NCBI GenBank assembly: GCA_964017235.1
Contig: OZ024933.1
Location: 64,586,255 to 64,650,254, forward strand
From: Sabellastarte sp. h YS-2021
Taxonomy: Eukaryota; Annelida; Polychaeta; Sabellida; Sabellidae
Length of the DNA stretch: 64,000 bases
Reading direction: 5' to 3'
The notes beneath the pieces were generated by a model. It ran no database searches. It saw only the letters and a program-made list of their open reading frames with translations, and was not told the DNA's origin. This document shows positions 10,449 to 22,700 of the stretch, piece by piece. The translations under genes were made by a program, and so were the position numbers. Position 1 is the stretch's first letter. Every line of letters starts with the position of its first letter.

Positions 10449-11369
10449 TTAAGCATAAGCAGTAAGACCCGTCCAGTTTATGTTCAGAGCATCTATGTCC
10501 CAGGCCTTTGGGTCTGGGATTAGAGAGGGAGTTTGTGGTTCAGATGAGTGGCAAACAGGTCCACATGAGGAGTGAACCACTTCTGGCAGATCTGTTTGAA
10601 CACCTGTGGATGCAGTGCCCATTCTGTTGACTGCACTTGGTTGGACCTGGATAGGAGGTCGGCCATCACATTCAGACACCCTGGAATGTGTCTGGCCTTT
10701 AATGTTAGGTGATAGTGGTGGCACCAAGTCATGATCTTCCACAGGAGAGCGCACATCTCTACTGAGTGAGTTCCTCCTTGTTTGTTTATGTAGGCTACCA
10801 CTGTCGAGTTGTCCGTTGCAACTAGAACTATTTGGTCCTGGCACTGGTCCTTGAAATTTCGAAGGGCCAGTGAGACCACCTTCAACTCTAGGACGTTTAT
10901 GTGTAGCCTTTTTTCCTGGTCTGACCACAGACCCTTGGTAGATCTTTGATCTAAGTGAGCGCCCCAACCCTTGTTTGAGGCGTCTGTAAAGAGTTGGATA
11001 CTGTGGTCTTTGGGATGAAGGTCTGAGCCTTTCATCACGTTTGCAGGATTCTGCCACCAGTCTAGGTGTGCAGAAATGGCATCTGTCCAAGGAAGGAGGT
11101 TGTCCAGTGACTGAGGATATTTCCAATGCTCCTTGAGATGAAACTGAAAGGGCCTCATGTGAAGGCGTCCCTCTGGGACCATCTTCTCTGTTGAGGCAAG
11201 GAACCCAATAAGCGACATTAAACATCTTGCAGTCAAAAGATGTTTTGACTTGAGTCGTAGGATCAAATCCTGAAGTTTGAGCCATCTCTCTATTTCTTCC
11301 GTGCAATGTTGTTTTGAATGCAAAACCGTGGCCAACAAGAAATAATTTAAGCAAATGGTTGCATCCCAT
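10449..11369 (-). pseudogene. DIRS-type RNase H and C-terminal RT connection (DIRS-C)
   Basis: The frame ending at 10520 carries the ribonuclease H that removes the RNA template after reverse transcription. It begins with the RT connection (LMSLIGFLASTEKMVPEGRLHMRPF). The RNase H active-site acids follow in order: D in LFTDASNKGWGAH, E in INVLELKVVSLAL, D in VATDNSTVVAYIN, and D in NVMADLLSRS. After it come DLFATHLNHKLPL and, in the frame ending at 10449, IPDPKAWDIDALNINW, a block typical of DIRS polyproteins. The change of frame near 10520 is a frameshift. The domain itself looks intact, but it has lost the RT palm upstream. Confidence 0.88.
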
Positions 11370-11477
11370 TATTTCTGTAGGTTTTAAGTCTGTAAATATG
11401 GAGATATTTGTAGTTTCAGCTATTATCGCCCATCGGCGCGGGTACCTAGCGCTGAAACCAATGCATACCCGGTCCTA

Positions 11478-11810
11478 CTAAAAAGGGTTTATTGAGAACA
11501 CTATGTAAAACCCAAGAGATTTTACATTTTCCACCCTTTCAATAGCGTTCTTTGACAGAAGAGACTGGATACAATCTGCTAGAGCTTGGTCTTTTGAAGG
11601 GTTTTGTATTCTGACAGAATCAGAGGAAATCGGACCAACTTTGGCTTTGAGAGGAATGGCAGTACGTAGCCATTGGTGATAATGTTTAACACATTTGATG
11701 AACATTTGTTTGTTTGCCAGTCTCTCCTGAAAGAACGGAGTCGACCTCCTACTGGCGGACTGAGGGAGAATTGGAGGAGTCATTGGGAAGAGGGGTTTCC
11801 ATAGGGACAT
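11478..11810 (-). pseudogene. DIRS RT N-terminal fragment, palm missing (DIRS-C)
   Basis: The frame contains ALADCIQSLLSKNAIERVE followed by LGFY, the sequence that in DIRS reverse transcriptases leads into the first palm motif. It stops just there. The palm, including both the DLTDAYFH and YLDD blocks seen in DIRS-B, is absent. Instead, 11370-11477 holds AT- and GC-mixed sequence unrelated to RT, and the protein resumes after the palm at about 11338. DIRS-C therefore cannot make active reverse transcriptase and would depend on another copy. Confidence 0.8.
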
Positions 11811-12050
11811 TTCCTGTAGGAGCCTCTTTTCTTGTGGGGACCACGAAAGGGCTTATTCTGGTAGGGTCCGAAACCCTGAGAGTCTTTTGAGGTGCCTTTT
11901 TAAAGAAGGAAGTCTTCACCTTCCTTGACTAATTGAGACTTGAACAAGGAAGCCGGCCAAAAGGACGCATTCCTGAGTTCCTGACGTCTCGTCTCCCCTA
12001 ATTGTGGTTGTAACAGGGTCATTTCGGCTTCGCGCCTAAGCAAGCCAGTG

Positions 12051-13548
12051 TTACCCATGGAATATAACTCCCTCTAGAGTATATGAGCAAGGGATTTCCT
12101 GAGACAAGTCAAGGCCCTGTGCTGGATAAGAAGTGTCTTGTTCCAAACATCCTAGGTATTCACAGGCTTCCTCGTATCCACGCTTTGCTACCTTTTCAGG
12201 GTCGGCACCTTTCCTAATTTGAGATTTGACCTTCTTGAAGGTCGACCTCAAACTATGCTGGCACTTTTCCAGAGTGGAATTGCAAGAAGAAGAAGTCTTG
12301 GCAAAGGTGGTAGTAAAGTTAAGCGTGGAGATATTTTGTCTCGCCTGGTGTTCCAATTCTTTGACAATTGGTAGGGGAACCTTGCCCATAGGGGCCCCAG
12401 AGGGCTTAGGAGAAATACAGATTTTGGCAAAGTCTGTATTTAGTTCTTGAATCTTGTCTTTGTAACAAGGTTGTCCCACCTTGTACCACTTGGCAGTGGA
12501 AGGAGGAGCTTTGATGTATTTACCCTCAGGTAAATTTGCTGCTTGAAAGTCTTGGTCAAATTTATCAAAGGCGTGTTTGATCATAAGAGTTCAGAGGCAG
12601 CATAGAGGAAGGGCCTCTTGGCCTGAGCTCCTGCCTGCCTTTCTCATCATCAAGGCCCATGACCGTAGTAGAAGACCTGGGTAAGGAGTCCCTAGGGTCT
12701 GGAAGTTTGAGGATACGCCTGAAGGTATCCACCTCCTCTGCATACTGAGAGGGGATGTCAGACAGAGCTACTTCCCTGTAGTAAGGAGGATCTGGGTCAT
12801 GTTGAGGATGGTCTTGATCAGTGTAGGTCTTCGTAGAAGGTTTTGGAGACCTATGTCTAAGCTCAGAGGACTGATCCTCCTCTGAGGAAGAAGGTAAATA
12901 TCTGGACCTAGATCTGTTTTTTGATTTATCAGTATGTTTCTTCGCTCTGCTAGGGGCAGGCCGAGGATCGTCAGATTGATCAGAGTAGTGGTCCGAGGCA
13001 GAGCTCGGGACCACATCATACTGTTTGAAAGAGTGAGAAGACTTCTTTGGTTTGACCGAGGGCAACCTCGAGGGTTCCTCGACAGAACTAAAAATGTGAC
13101 CCGAGGCGTCATCAACGCGACTAGAATGAGATTCGAGGCATGGAGGTAAGGCTGCTCTATAATCAACATCCACTGACTCGACAGTATTAGTACTCGGGGG
13201 GTCCAGACTAGTGTTAGATGGGCCAGGTTTTGAGGCCGAAGTGGAGGTCTGATCTACCTCCACTTGTGAAGAAGTTTTATTGAGAGATTTCTGAAAATCT
13301 TCTCGAAGGGACTTCATTGCCTCTAAAATATTTGCCTGGAAAGCACCCATCTTTTGATCTAGGTGAATGTCTAGCCGAGATCCCATGGACTTCTCAAGCT
13401 TCGTTTCTAATTTCTGCTGTAAAGCAGTACCTGGAGTAGGTGGGACAGTTTTAGCTGGAGTTCTTAATGTATAAGCCTCGAAGGCAAGAGGTTGAGGGTG
13501 AGGCAGGGAAGTAAAAAGATGGTCAGCAGCACTCTCAAGGTCTGCTTG
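12051..13548 (-). pseudogene. DIRS gag-like ORF1, frameshifted and 5' truncated (DIRS-C)
   Basis: The minus strand is open from the edge of the inserted array at about 13548 to 12565, then continues in another frame to 12051 (20-bp overlap). The first part is low-complexity and charged: QKLETKLEKS leads into a Met at 13386, then a predicted helical stretch, then a long Ser, Asp, Pro, Arg, Lys region (such as SRAKKHTDKSKNRSRSR). It ends with a conserved-looking PPYYREVALSDIPSQYAEEV block. The second frame holds FDKFDQDFQAANLPEGKYI and KWYKVGQPCYKDKIQ. Position before RT and composition suggest the DIRS structural protein. No zinc knuckle is seen. It lacks its N-terminus and has a frameshift. 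Confidence 0.7.
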
Positions 13549-13759
13549 TGAGCCCTTTCAGGGATGCTTAATTATAACGGAGATATAAGGCCTTTTTGAT
13601 ATGATAACCATCCTATTTGGCATTAAAGATGTGATGTGGCGGCCATTTTGTTTCCAAAACAAGGACACAATTACTCTTGGGCAAGCTTTCACATTTTCAC
13701 ATTAGCCATTCACATTTTGTGCAAATCTGATGAAGCTAGCTGAAATATTTAAAAATTTT

Positions 13760-15060
13760 TAAAGTGCTGTCATGGCAACAGTTGCCGCTGGATACCCCCA
13801 AAACCTAATCAGGTCTAGATCCTCTTGGGGTAAACATATCCTAAAAATTTGGAGAAAATCCATGCAGGTGTTTAGGCTGTGGACCACCCACAAACTTTAA
13901 GACCTGAAAATCTTAAAAGTGTTGCCATGGCAACAGTGGCAGCTGGATACCCCTCAAAACCTAATCAGCTCTAGATCCACTTGGGGTAAACTTATCCTGA
14001 AAATTTGGTAAAAATCCATATAGGGGTTTAGGCTGTGGACCACCAACAAACTTTAAGACCTGAAAATCTTAAAAGTGTTACCATGGCAACAATGGTAGCC
14101 AGATACCCACCAAACCTAATCAGCTGTAGATCCTCTTGGGGAAACATGTCCTGAAAATTTGGTGAAAATCCTTGCATTGATTTAGGCTGTGGAACACCCA
14201 GAACTTTAAGACCCAAAAATATTAAAAGTGTTATCATGGCAAAGTTGTTACCGGATACCCCCCAAAACCTTATCAGCTCTAGATGCTCTTGGGGTAAACA
14301 TACCCTGAAAATTTGGTGAAAATCTGTGCAGGGGTATAGTCTGTGGAACACCCACAAACTTTAAGACCCGCAAATCTTCAAAGTGTTGCCATGGCAACAG
14401 TGGTAGCCGGATACCCAACAAAACCTTATCAGCTCTAGATCCTTTGAAGGTACACATATCCTGACATTTTGGTGAAAATCTGTGCAGTGGTTTTGTCTGT
14501 GGAACACCAACAATCTTTAAGACTTGAAAATCTTACAAGTGTTGCCATGGCAACAGTTGTTACTGGATACTAGTGGTGGTATCGTTTACAGAAATCAAAA
14601 CTGATTACCGGAGCTTTGAAACGAAACAAAATCCGGTATTTTGTATGCTTGTTCTGTGAATTGAAAATATTCACAGGCGTACATGAGCGATAACTTGTAA
14701 ATGGAAGTGGCTTTTGAGAGATATTTTTACGTATGCAAAAAATTATTTTTCCTCAATATAAGGTAAAAATGTGACATATTTTACAAAATATGTATATATT
14801 TTGTCATTTTGATGAAGTATCAGCCATTAGAAAGCCTAAAATAATAACGTCTTCAAAAACCGGTTCCCAAATATTCTTTGCGGATTTTGTTTTTTCTACC
14901 AAAACGAAACGATATTCTGCATACCGGTAAACCGTTGACAACACTACCGGATACCCCTCAAAACCTTGTCAGCTCTAGATCATCTTGGGGTAAACAACCC
15001 CTGAAAATTTGGTGAAAATCCGTGCAGGTGTTTAGGCTGTGGAACACCCACAAGCTTTAT
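13760..15060 (+). repeat. 155-bp tandem array (GCCATGGCAACAG units)
   Basis: About six or seven units carry GTTGCCATGGCAACAG (a palindrome), GGATACCCC, ACCTAATCAGCTCTAGATCC, GGGGTAAACATATCCTG and GTGAAAATCC. Spacing of the CTAATC/CTTATC motif is about 155 bp (13805, 13961, 14116, 14269). The array is split by the MITE at 14571-14946. Confidence 0.9.
14571..14946. mobile_element. hAT-type MITE with 8-bp target duplication
   Basis: It starts TAGTGGTGGTATCG and ends GTTGACAACACTA, imperfect inverted ends. The flanks are CTGGATAC (14563-14570) and CCGGATAC (14947-14954), one mismatch. The array unit reads straight through (ACTGGATACCCCTC) if the element is removed, and neighbouring units show this empty form. 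376 bp, no coding capacity. Confidence 0.85.
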
Positions 15061-15739
15061 GCCTCAGAGTCTTTATATAGGCATATATATGAAGTAAAAG
15101 GTACCATTTTGAGTCATTTTAGCAGGCCTAAGATGACCTTGAAAACAATAGCCAAGGTTAACAAACTGGATGCTGGTACTCTATCATGTACTCAACCTCC
15201 AAAGCCATTTTCAATAGTTTCCATGCAATATAGTCAGCATTAAGTGTGAAAATATCTCTAAAAAGGCCAAAAATGGCCTCTGTGAGGTACTTTGGCGGTC
15301 TGTGGATGACCTTCAATGAAGAGCTTCAAGGTCAAATTTTTGCATGATTACAGAGGACATATATATGTATTATATATACCAACCATAGGATGATCTATCT
15401 GTATATGAGAAATGGGACAAAATGTGAAAAATGGGCAAAATCTGACCTTTAACAGGCCACCAGTGACCTTGAAATTGAAGGTCAAGGTCACAAAACAATA
15501 GAATTTGTGGCATTGCCCATATATACCCACATACCAAATTTGAAATGTCTAACTAAAATATTATTTAAGTTAATGCATCCAAAGGAAATCTCTGTGGCGG
15601 CAGCAGCGTGACCGTACTGAATCCCAAGTATCCCCGACTTTCGTTGAATTGATTGCTAATGGCCGTTGGCCAGATGCCTGCGGCCATATGAGATCAACAT
15701 TCAGTTCCACATGGTAAGCTATTGTAGCGCAATAAAAGC

Positions 15740-15860
15740 AGTAGTTTTGGAGTTACAGGCAATTTACTCAAAGTAGCTACTAGCCACATTACTCACTTAG
15801 CTATTGAATAAAATCTTTAAAGACAGCAAACAAATGTAGGACGTAAGAAACTGAACTAAA
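15740..15860 (+). repeat. Fragment of 133-bp-type array between DIRS-C and X1
   Basis: TTTTGGAGTTACAGGC, ATTTACTCAAAGTAGC and ATTACTCACTTAGC match the family V repeat vocabulary. It may be the far half of the fragment at 3217-3510, separated by DIRS-A1, Y1 and DIRS-C. Confidence 0.45.
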
Positions 15861-16369
15861 ACTAGATTGGGCCAACTAGTCTCCAACATATCCCCAGACA
15901 GGTCATCACTCATGCAACATGTTTTGACTATGTATTTCCCATGTGACCCATATTCTGTGATATAATTTTGAGGAAAAAATTAATCAACCACTTATATAAG
16001 AACTTCAATCTAAACTAGATGAATGCTTTTGCTAACAAAAGCGAAGCGTCCCTGAGAGTTTAAAATGCCTTGTGGTTTTAATAAGCATGCTGTAAAGCTA
16101 AGAATGCACAAAGCTGTACCGTACTGTTACATAAACCAACCCCCCTTAGTGATATATCATGACAGGGAAAATCCTACAAAGGTCTTCTTTAATTAACATA
16201 AACAAGCGTTGTAGACATAGACAAGCTGGAAAAAGTGTTGTACATTGGATGTACAACATTGGATGTAACTTTAGTAAATTTTGTGTAAATGCTACAAAGC
16301 ATTTCAGTAACGAGTATTGATAACTTCATAAATAATCATGTGTGCAAGTATGTATTGCTATTTAGATCG

Positions 16370-18080
16370 TCCACAGGGTTTTGCAATAGGTTTTAATACA
16401 TTGTGAAAGCATAAAAGCAACAATAAAGGCAAAAGCTATTTCATGACCCCAGTTTGACCCATACATGGGGGTCAGGAGGTAAAACTAACCGGCTATTTAG
16501 ACTGTCCACATATGGTTTCCCAATACCTCTTAATACATTCCGAAGCTATAATAGCAACAATGAAGGAGATATCAGGTAAAAACTGCAAAACAGCTATTTT
16601 TTACCCCAGTTTGACCCATAAGGGGGGGGGGGGGGGGGTCGGGTGGTAAAACTGACCGGCTACTTAAACTCTCCACATATGCTTTCCCAATACTTCTTAG
16701 TACATTCTCAATCTATAAAAGCAACATTAAAGGAGATATAAGACAAAAACTCGAAATCAGCTATTTTATGACCTCAGTTTGACCCATGCGGGGATCAGGG
16801 GATAAAAGTGACCAGCTATTTAGATTCTCCACATATGCTTTCCCAATACCTCTTAATACATTCTGAAGCTATAAAAGCAACGATAAAGGAGATATAAGGC
16901 AAAAACTCCAAAGCAGCTATTTATAACCCCAGTTTAGCCTATAAGGGGGGGTCGGGGGGTAAAACTGACTGGCTATTTAGACTCTCCACATATGCTTTCC
17001 CAATACCTCTTAATACATTCTGAAGCTATAAAAGCAACGATAAAGAAGATATAAGGCGAAAACTCAAAATCAGCTATTTTATGACCCCAGTTTGACCCAT
17101 AAGGGGGGGTCGGGGGGTAAAACTGACCGGCTATTTAGACTCTCCACATATGCTTTCCCAATACCTCTTAATACATTCTGAAGCTATAAAAGCAACGATA
17201 AAGGAGATATAAGGCGAAAACTCCAAAGCAGCTATTTATGACCCCAGTTTGGCCCATAAGGGGGGGTCGGGGGGTAAAACTGACCGGCTATTTAGACTCT
17301 CCACATATGCTTTCCCAATACCTCTTAATACATTCTGAAGCTATAAAAGCAACGATAAAGAAGATATAAGGCAAAAACTCAAAATCAGCTATTTTATGAC
17401 CCCAGTTTGACCCATAAGGGGGGGTCGGGGGGTAAAACTGACCGGCTATTTAGACTCTCCACATATGCTTTCCCAATACCTCTTAATACATTCTGAAGCT
17501 ACAAAAGCAACAATAAAGGAGATATAAGGCAAAAACTCAAAATCAGCTATTTTATGACCCCAGTTTGACCCATAAGGGGGGGTCGGGGGGTAAAACTGAC
17601 CGGCTATTTAGACTCTCCACATATGCTTTCCCAATACCTCTTAATACATTCTGAAGCTATAAAAGCAACAATAAAGGAGATATAAGGCAAAAACTCAAAA
17701 TCAGCTATTTTATTACCCCAGTTTGACCCATAAGGGGGGGCCGGGGGGTAAAACTGACCGGCTATTTAGACTCTCCACAAATGCTGTCCCAATACCTCTT
17801 AATACATTCTAAAGCTATAAAAGCAACAATAAAGGAGATATAAGGCAAAAACTCAAAATCAGCTATTTTATGACCCCAGCTTGACCCATAAGGGGGGGCC
17901 GGGGGGTAAAACTGACCGGCTATTTAGACTCTCCACATATGCTTTCCCAATACCTCTTAATACATTCTGAAGCTATAAAAGCAACAATAAAGGAGATATA
18001 AGGCAAAAACTCAAAATCAGCTATTTTATGACCCCAGCTTGACCCATAAGGGGGAGCCGTGGGGTAAAACTGACCGGCTA
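16370..18080 (+). repeat. 157-bp tandem array of Y2, about eleven units
   Basis: It has the same units as Y1 (CTCCACATATGC, ACATTCTGAAGCTATA, CAGTTTGACCCATA). The CTCCACATA motif recurs at 16983, 17141 and 17298. Most units end in a short G run, then TCGGGGGG or CCGGGGGG. Units alternate between AACTCAAAATCAGC and AACTCCAAAGCAGC types in part of the array. Confidence 0.92.
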
Positions 18081-18473
18081 TTTAGACTCTCCACATATGG
18101 TTTCCTATTACCTCCCAATACATTTTATGGCTCTAAATGCAATACTTAAGTAGATAACAGGGGGGTTGACCTAAATTTAAGGCTCTCAGATTGGAAGGTG
18201 TGAGGAAATCACCCATAAATGAGACATTTTTCAAGGGATTGCTCCCAAAATCTAATCAGCTCGCGTTTTCGATAGTATGAACAGGTGTGTCAAAGCATAA
18301 GGCTGTGTAGGGAGTAGTTTTTCCTGAACTGCGATGACGGGGGGGTGTACTTAAAAAAATTGTTTTTGATCATGTGACCTTCATAAAGGTCAAAGGTCAA
18401 ATTTAAGAATGCAGAAAAATTTTCCCACGCCTAAGGTATATAATTGCCAAATATGGTTTGAAACCTTCTAATA

Positions 18474-21400
18474 ACTAGATTGGGCCAACTCGGCGCCAAC
18501 ATATCCCCAGACAGGTCATCACTCACGCCACAGGTTTTGATCGGGAATTTTTTAAAACATAATTACCCATTATTATATGAACTTCAGCACATCAATCTAC
18601 TCTGTTTATATCTCCCCAAGGAAGATGGTGTATCCCCAGACGCCGAATACATAACTCAAAACCTATTTTCAAAGTATTTAAATGATTGATGATTGAATGT
18701 CCATTCTAAAATAATAATCCCAAAAGAGCATATCTGTTTCTATATTTGTTGACAAATAAAATATTATTTTTAACTCAACTCATCATATTTTTCAATCTTC
18801 CTTCAAAGTATTTAAATGATTGATGATTCAATGTCCATTCTAAAATTCATAATCCCAAAAGCGCATATCTGTTTCTATATTTGTTCACAAATAAAATATT
18901 ATTTAAAAAAAAATTATTTATATTATTATTTTATTATATTATTTTTAGAATTTGCAAATTGTTTTCAGTTATTCATTTCCTCTATACCTATATATGTGGT
19001 CCATATATATGCAACCTAAATATGTGACACAATCTCAGTTCTGACTCCCCTTTGTGTTATATGTAATGAAGCCCACCACCTCCCACCCCCACCCCTCTCC
19101 CCTTCCCCACACCTCTCTCACTATTACACAAGATCTGCAACCCCATTGAGTTCTTTGTTTCTCATCTGATATCATTAAATACCTTTGTTTATTTAGTGTC
19201 ACTCAATATAGCTGGAGGTCCCAGAGGTGGGTGGGGGGAATCCGGGTGGGGGATGTGGGTTGAGCATAAATGGTAAACAAACAATCTATATAAAAGGGGT
19301 ACTCAAATACAAAAAGAATTGAGAATTTTAAGTATGTGATTATCAACTGAAATGAGTTCATAACTGTAGGAGCTGTGCCAAAATTAACTGAGGCAAGTTG
19401 AATAAAACTGGGCTAGTTGAGGGTTAAAAATCCCCTAGTTTTACTACATAAGGATATAATTTCATTAATATTGGGACTTAAAGCTCACTTAAAGTGTCCA
19501 TTTTGTCTACTTGAATATGTTTAACCAGTTTCATTTTAAAAAGTGAAAAACTCAGCAAGCAGAGGTATAACACACAAAAATAAGTTCTTAAAAGACTAAG
19601 ATAGCCATAACATTATTAATATTCAAAATTTAAATAGACAGGCATTTCCTTTTAAAAATTCAAAGATTTCAGCTCTATAACCCACATAGTTTGACAGTTA
19701 CTGGGCTTTAAAGTGGCATAATATCCATAAATTGGGTTTCTGTGGGCATTTTACAATTGTTAAAGAGACCTTAGCAATTAAACTACAGATCTGAAACTTT
19801 TTGGGGGACATACATAACAAACAAAAATTATATATAATACAGTTTAAGACTTGTCACACTAAGCATTTCCAAATAACAGGGCAAAATACGGAAAAAATGT
19901 CCAAAAAGGCACTTGGGCGAGTGTCTATGGCCCTCATACATAGGTTAAATGTCTACTAAAAACCTTGATTTTCGGCATATGTAAAAAGGACATAATAATG
20001 CATTCCCAGATGGGATTTCAGCTCCATCAATCACATAGTTTAACAGTTACAGGGCTTAAAGGTGGTAAAAAGTCCAAATATTGGGTCATTGTGGGCCTTT
20101 TAGAGATCTCGATGTGGCTTTCAAATTAAAGCTTCAGACTTAAAATTTGTTACATACTAAGATTACACATAGAATATGTATCTAATAAAGTTTGAAACTT
20201 CTCAGACTTACCATTTCCAAGTTACAGAGCAAAATATGTGAAAAATGTCTTAAAAGGGTCACTCAGGTGGGTGTTTAAGGTCCTCATACACAGGTTAAAT
20301 GTCTACTTGAAGCCTTGATTTTTGGCACATGTAAAAAGAACATAATAATGTATTCCCAGATGAGATTTCAGCTCTATCAGTCACATAGTTTAACAGTCAC
20401 AGGCCTTAAAATTGGCAAAAAGTCCAAATACTGGGTCTTTATGGGGCCTTCTAGAGACCTAAATGTGGCCTTCAAATTAAAGCTTCAGACTTAAAATTTG
20501 TCACATACTAAGATTACACATAGAATATGCATCTAATACAGTTTGAAACTTCTTAGACTTACCATTTCCAAGTTACAGGGAAAAATATGTGAAAAATGTC
20601 TAAAAATGGTCACTCGGGTGGGGATTTATGGTCCTCATACACAGGTTAAATGTCTTCTTAAAGCCTTAATTTTTGGCACATATAAAAATAACATACTAAT
20701 ATCTTCTCAGATAAGATTTGAGCTCTATCAGTCACATAGTTTGACAGTCACAGGGCTTAAAAGTAGCAAAAAGTCCAAATATTGGGTCTTTGGGAGCCTT
20801 TTAGAGACCTCAATTTGACCTTCAAAATTAAAGCTTCAGACTTAAAATCTGTTACATACTAAGATTACACACAGAATATATATCTAATACAGTTTGAAAC
20901 TTCTCAGACTTACCATTTCCAAGTTACAGGGAAAAAGATGTGAAAAATGTCTTATAAGGGTCACTCGGGTGGGTGTTTATGGTCCTGATACACAGGTTAA
21001 CTGTCTATTAAAGGCCTAAATGTTGGGGCACATATAAGAAAACACATAGATATATTCCCAGATGATATTTAACTTAGATGAGAGACATAGTTTGAAAGCT
21101 ACAGTGCTTGAAAGTGGCAAAAAGTGCATAAATTGGGTCTCTGTGGGCACTTTTGAGACCTTAAGTCGACCCCTTTGGGTAAACCTACAGCCCTAAAATT
21201 TTCTACAGACAAGGATTACATATCAAAGTTATACCTAGCGCAGTTTGAGACTCATCAGAATTATCACTTCCAAATTATAGGGCAAAATATGTGAAAAGTA
21301 TAGCAAAAAATCCCTAAGTGGGGGTATTTATGGGCCTCAAACACAATTTTCTCCTCAACTTAAAGTCATGATTTTTGCCACATGTACTAAGAACATATTA

Positions 21401-21702
21401 ATGTGTTGTCAGGTAAAATTTCAGCCAGCTGAGCATCATAGTTTGTGACCTACAGGGCTCTAAGTGGCCAAAAGTGCAATTTCTGACCTTAAGGTGGCCA
21501 TAAGTTCTTTTTTACTGGGAGTTTAAGGTCACCTTAAAATAGGGATCTTCCTTTGGGCACCCTTAACATGTGTACCAAGTTTGAAAAAAAAATATTAATT
21601 TGTTTTTGAGTTATCGCGTCCACAAGGAAATTTCTACGGCGGCGGCGGTGGCGGCGCGACGGACCTGAATCCAATATATCCCCGACTTTCGTCTGGGGAT
21701 AT
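18474..21702 (+). mobile_element. Hairpin element X2 (inserted in Y2) with 350-bp repeats
   Basis: The head is ACTAGATTGGGCC with ACATATCCCCAGACAGG. The tail at 21674-21702 is ATATCCCCGAC, loop TTTC, GTCTGGGGATAT. A target duplication of ATA or ATAA fits the comparison with Y1. The body holds about four 350-bp units (GATTTCAGCTC near 20014, 20364, 20714), then ACGGCGGCGGCGG before the tail. No coding capacity was found. Confidence 0.85.
19850..21480 (+). repeat. 350-bp tandem repeat, about 4.5 units
   Basis: Each unit has CACATAGTTTAACAGTTAC, GGCAAAAAGTCC, ATTGGGTC, GACCTTCAAATTAAAGC, CCATTTCCAAGTTACAGGG and TTGATTTTTGGCACATG. Spacing is about 350 bp. Divergence rises toward the ends. The same unit fills X1 at 42291-44250. 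Confidence 0.88.
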
Positions 21703-21800
21703 AATAAGGGAGATATTCAAGGGAGACCATAATGCGGCGCCGGGGCGGCGAGGAAACTGAGGCGAAAACAAATAAGCGCCCTTTCAGGGACGCTTAATTA

Positions 21801-22700
21801 TTTTATTTTGCAAAGCAAAATTGTATCTCCAGACGACAGATGTGAACCCAGGAAGTATGCCCACAAGAACTTTGCCCAATGCGAACTCTACTCAAAAGAG
21901 CTTTACCCACAAGGAACTTTGCCCACTACAATCTTTACAGGGTAGGAAGTCCACACACATTACTATTTTTTCTTACAATAGACATTTTCATATTTTGTCA
22001 ATCAATAAATTAATACTCCCCTTAGAAAACAGCTCATGACATACAGTGTTGAAAGAGATAAACATTAACTGTACTTCCTAAGTCGCACTATATGAAGTAT
22101 AAAAGTTGACTCCATTAGCAATCAATTCGGCGTTGATTATGAAGAATACATGTATGTTTGCAATGAAGAATACACGTAGAGTTCTGCGATATACTACCAT
22201 ATTTAACATGTGAGAAGTCTAAATATCTATAAAAACTTGGGGCAAAACAGTGAAAAGGCCGCGCGGTTTTTCAGAAAATTAGAAAATTTTCTAAATGAAA
22301 AAATCCGCACCGCTAGCTGCCACGCCACATATGTGTATAAGCAGTGAACTGCTTCCTTTATTTCTATTTTATTTAGCCGTGCCGCGCTAGTGTACAATGG
22401 GCTTAAGTGAGGTGAGGAATGTACATAAATGAAACAAGAAAACAAACACTCTAATTAGTCCAATATATATAAACAGTGATATAAAAATACCCAAATATCA
22501 ACAATAGTTCAGTCTATCCATTTTACAAACTTGCCCAAAAAAGTTCAGTTTATCTTACAAGCAATAAAAAATCATATATATGTATAATGAATGTCCACCA
22601 GGAAAAATTAAACCTCCAGATGTATATGTAAATTATTAAAGCCACAACAATGGAACTCTGAAGACAGTGTTGTATAATGTACATAAAATTTGGATTTATA
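21801..22700. other. Mostly unrecognised; possible X1 fragment at the start
   Basis: GTATCTCCAGACGACAG at about 21830 resembles GTATCCCCAGACGCCG in X2 (near 18630), which suggests the X1 body resumes here. The remainder to 22700 is AT-rich, with short ORFs that resemble nothing I know. Confidence 0.35.

Larger units (their letters stand above)
13549..15643 (+). mobile_element. Array-carrying hairpin-type segment inside DIRS-C gag (element U)
   Basis: The left edge is a Y-type tail fragment (CCCTTTCAGGGATGCTTAATTA, 13549-13570). The right edge is a half X-type tail, AAGTATCCCCGACTTTCGT, lacking the second hairpin arm. Between them lie a 155-bp array and a GC-rich stretch GGCGGCAGCAGCGTGAC like that before X tails. 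It looks like a damaged or chimeric hairpin element that interrupted gag. Confidence 0.5.
8330..15739 (-). mobile_element. DIRS-C: longest DIRS-like element in the window
   Basis: The left end starts TTAATTACTTAAATGTAGC near 8329. The right end is ACATGGTAAGCTATTGTAGCG followed by CAATAAAA at 15739. Both recur inverted in the internal complementary region at about 8570-8690. Reading on the minus strand the order is gag, partial RT, RNase H, conserved linker, tyrosine recombinase, as in DIRS-type elements; no methyltransferase was seen. A 2.1-kb array segment (13549-15643) interrupts gag. Y1's tail abuts the left end, with the boundary ambiguous by about 6 bp (shared TTAATTA). Confidence 0.88.
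16014..21800 (+). mobile_element. Hairpin element Y2, interrupted by X2
   Basis: The head ACTAGATGAATGC with GAAGCGTCCCTGAG and the tail palindrome (21774-21795, AAGCGCCCT and AGGGACGCTT, then AATTA) match Y1 closely. The 157-bp array runs 16370-18080. X2 occupies 18474-21702; removing it restores the Y1 sequence CCTTCTAATAATAAGGGAG. Confidence 0.85.
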
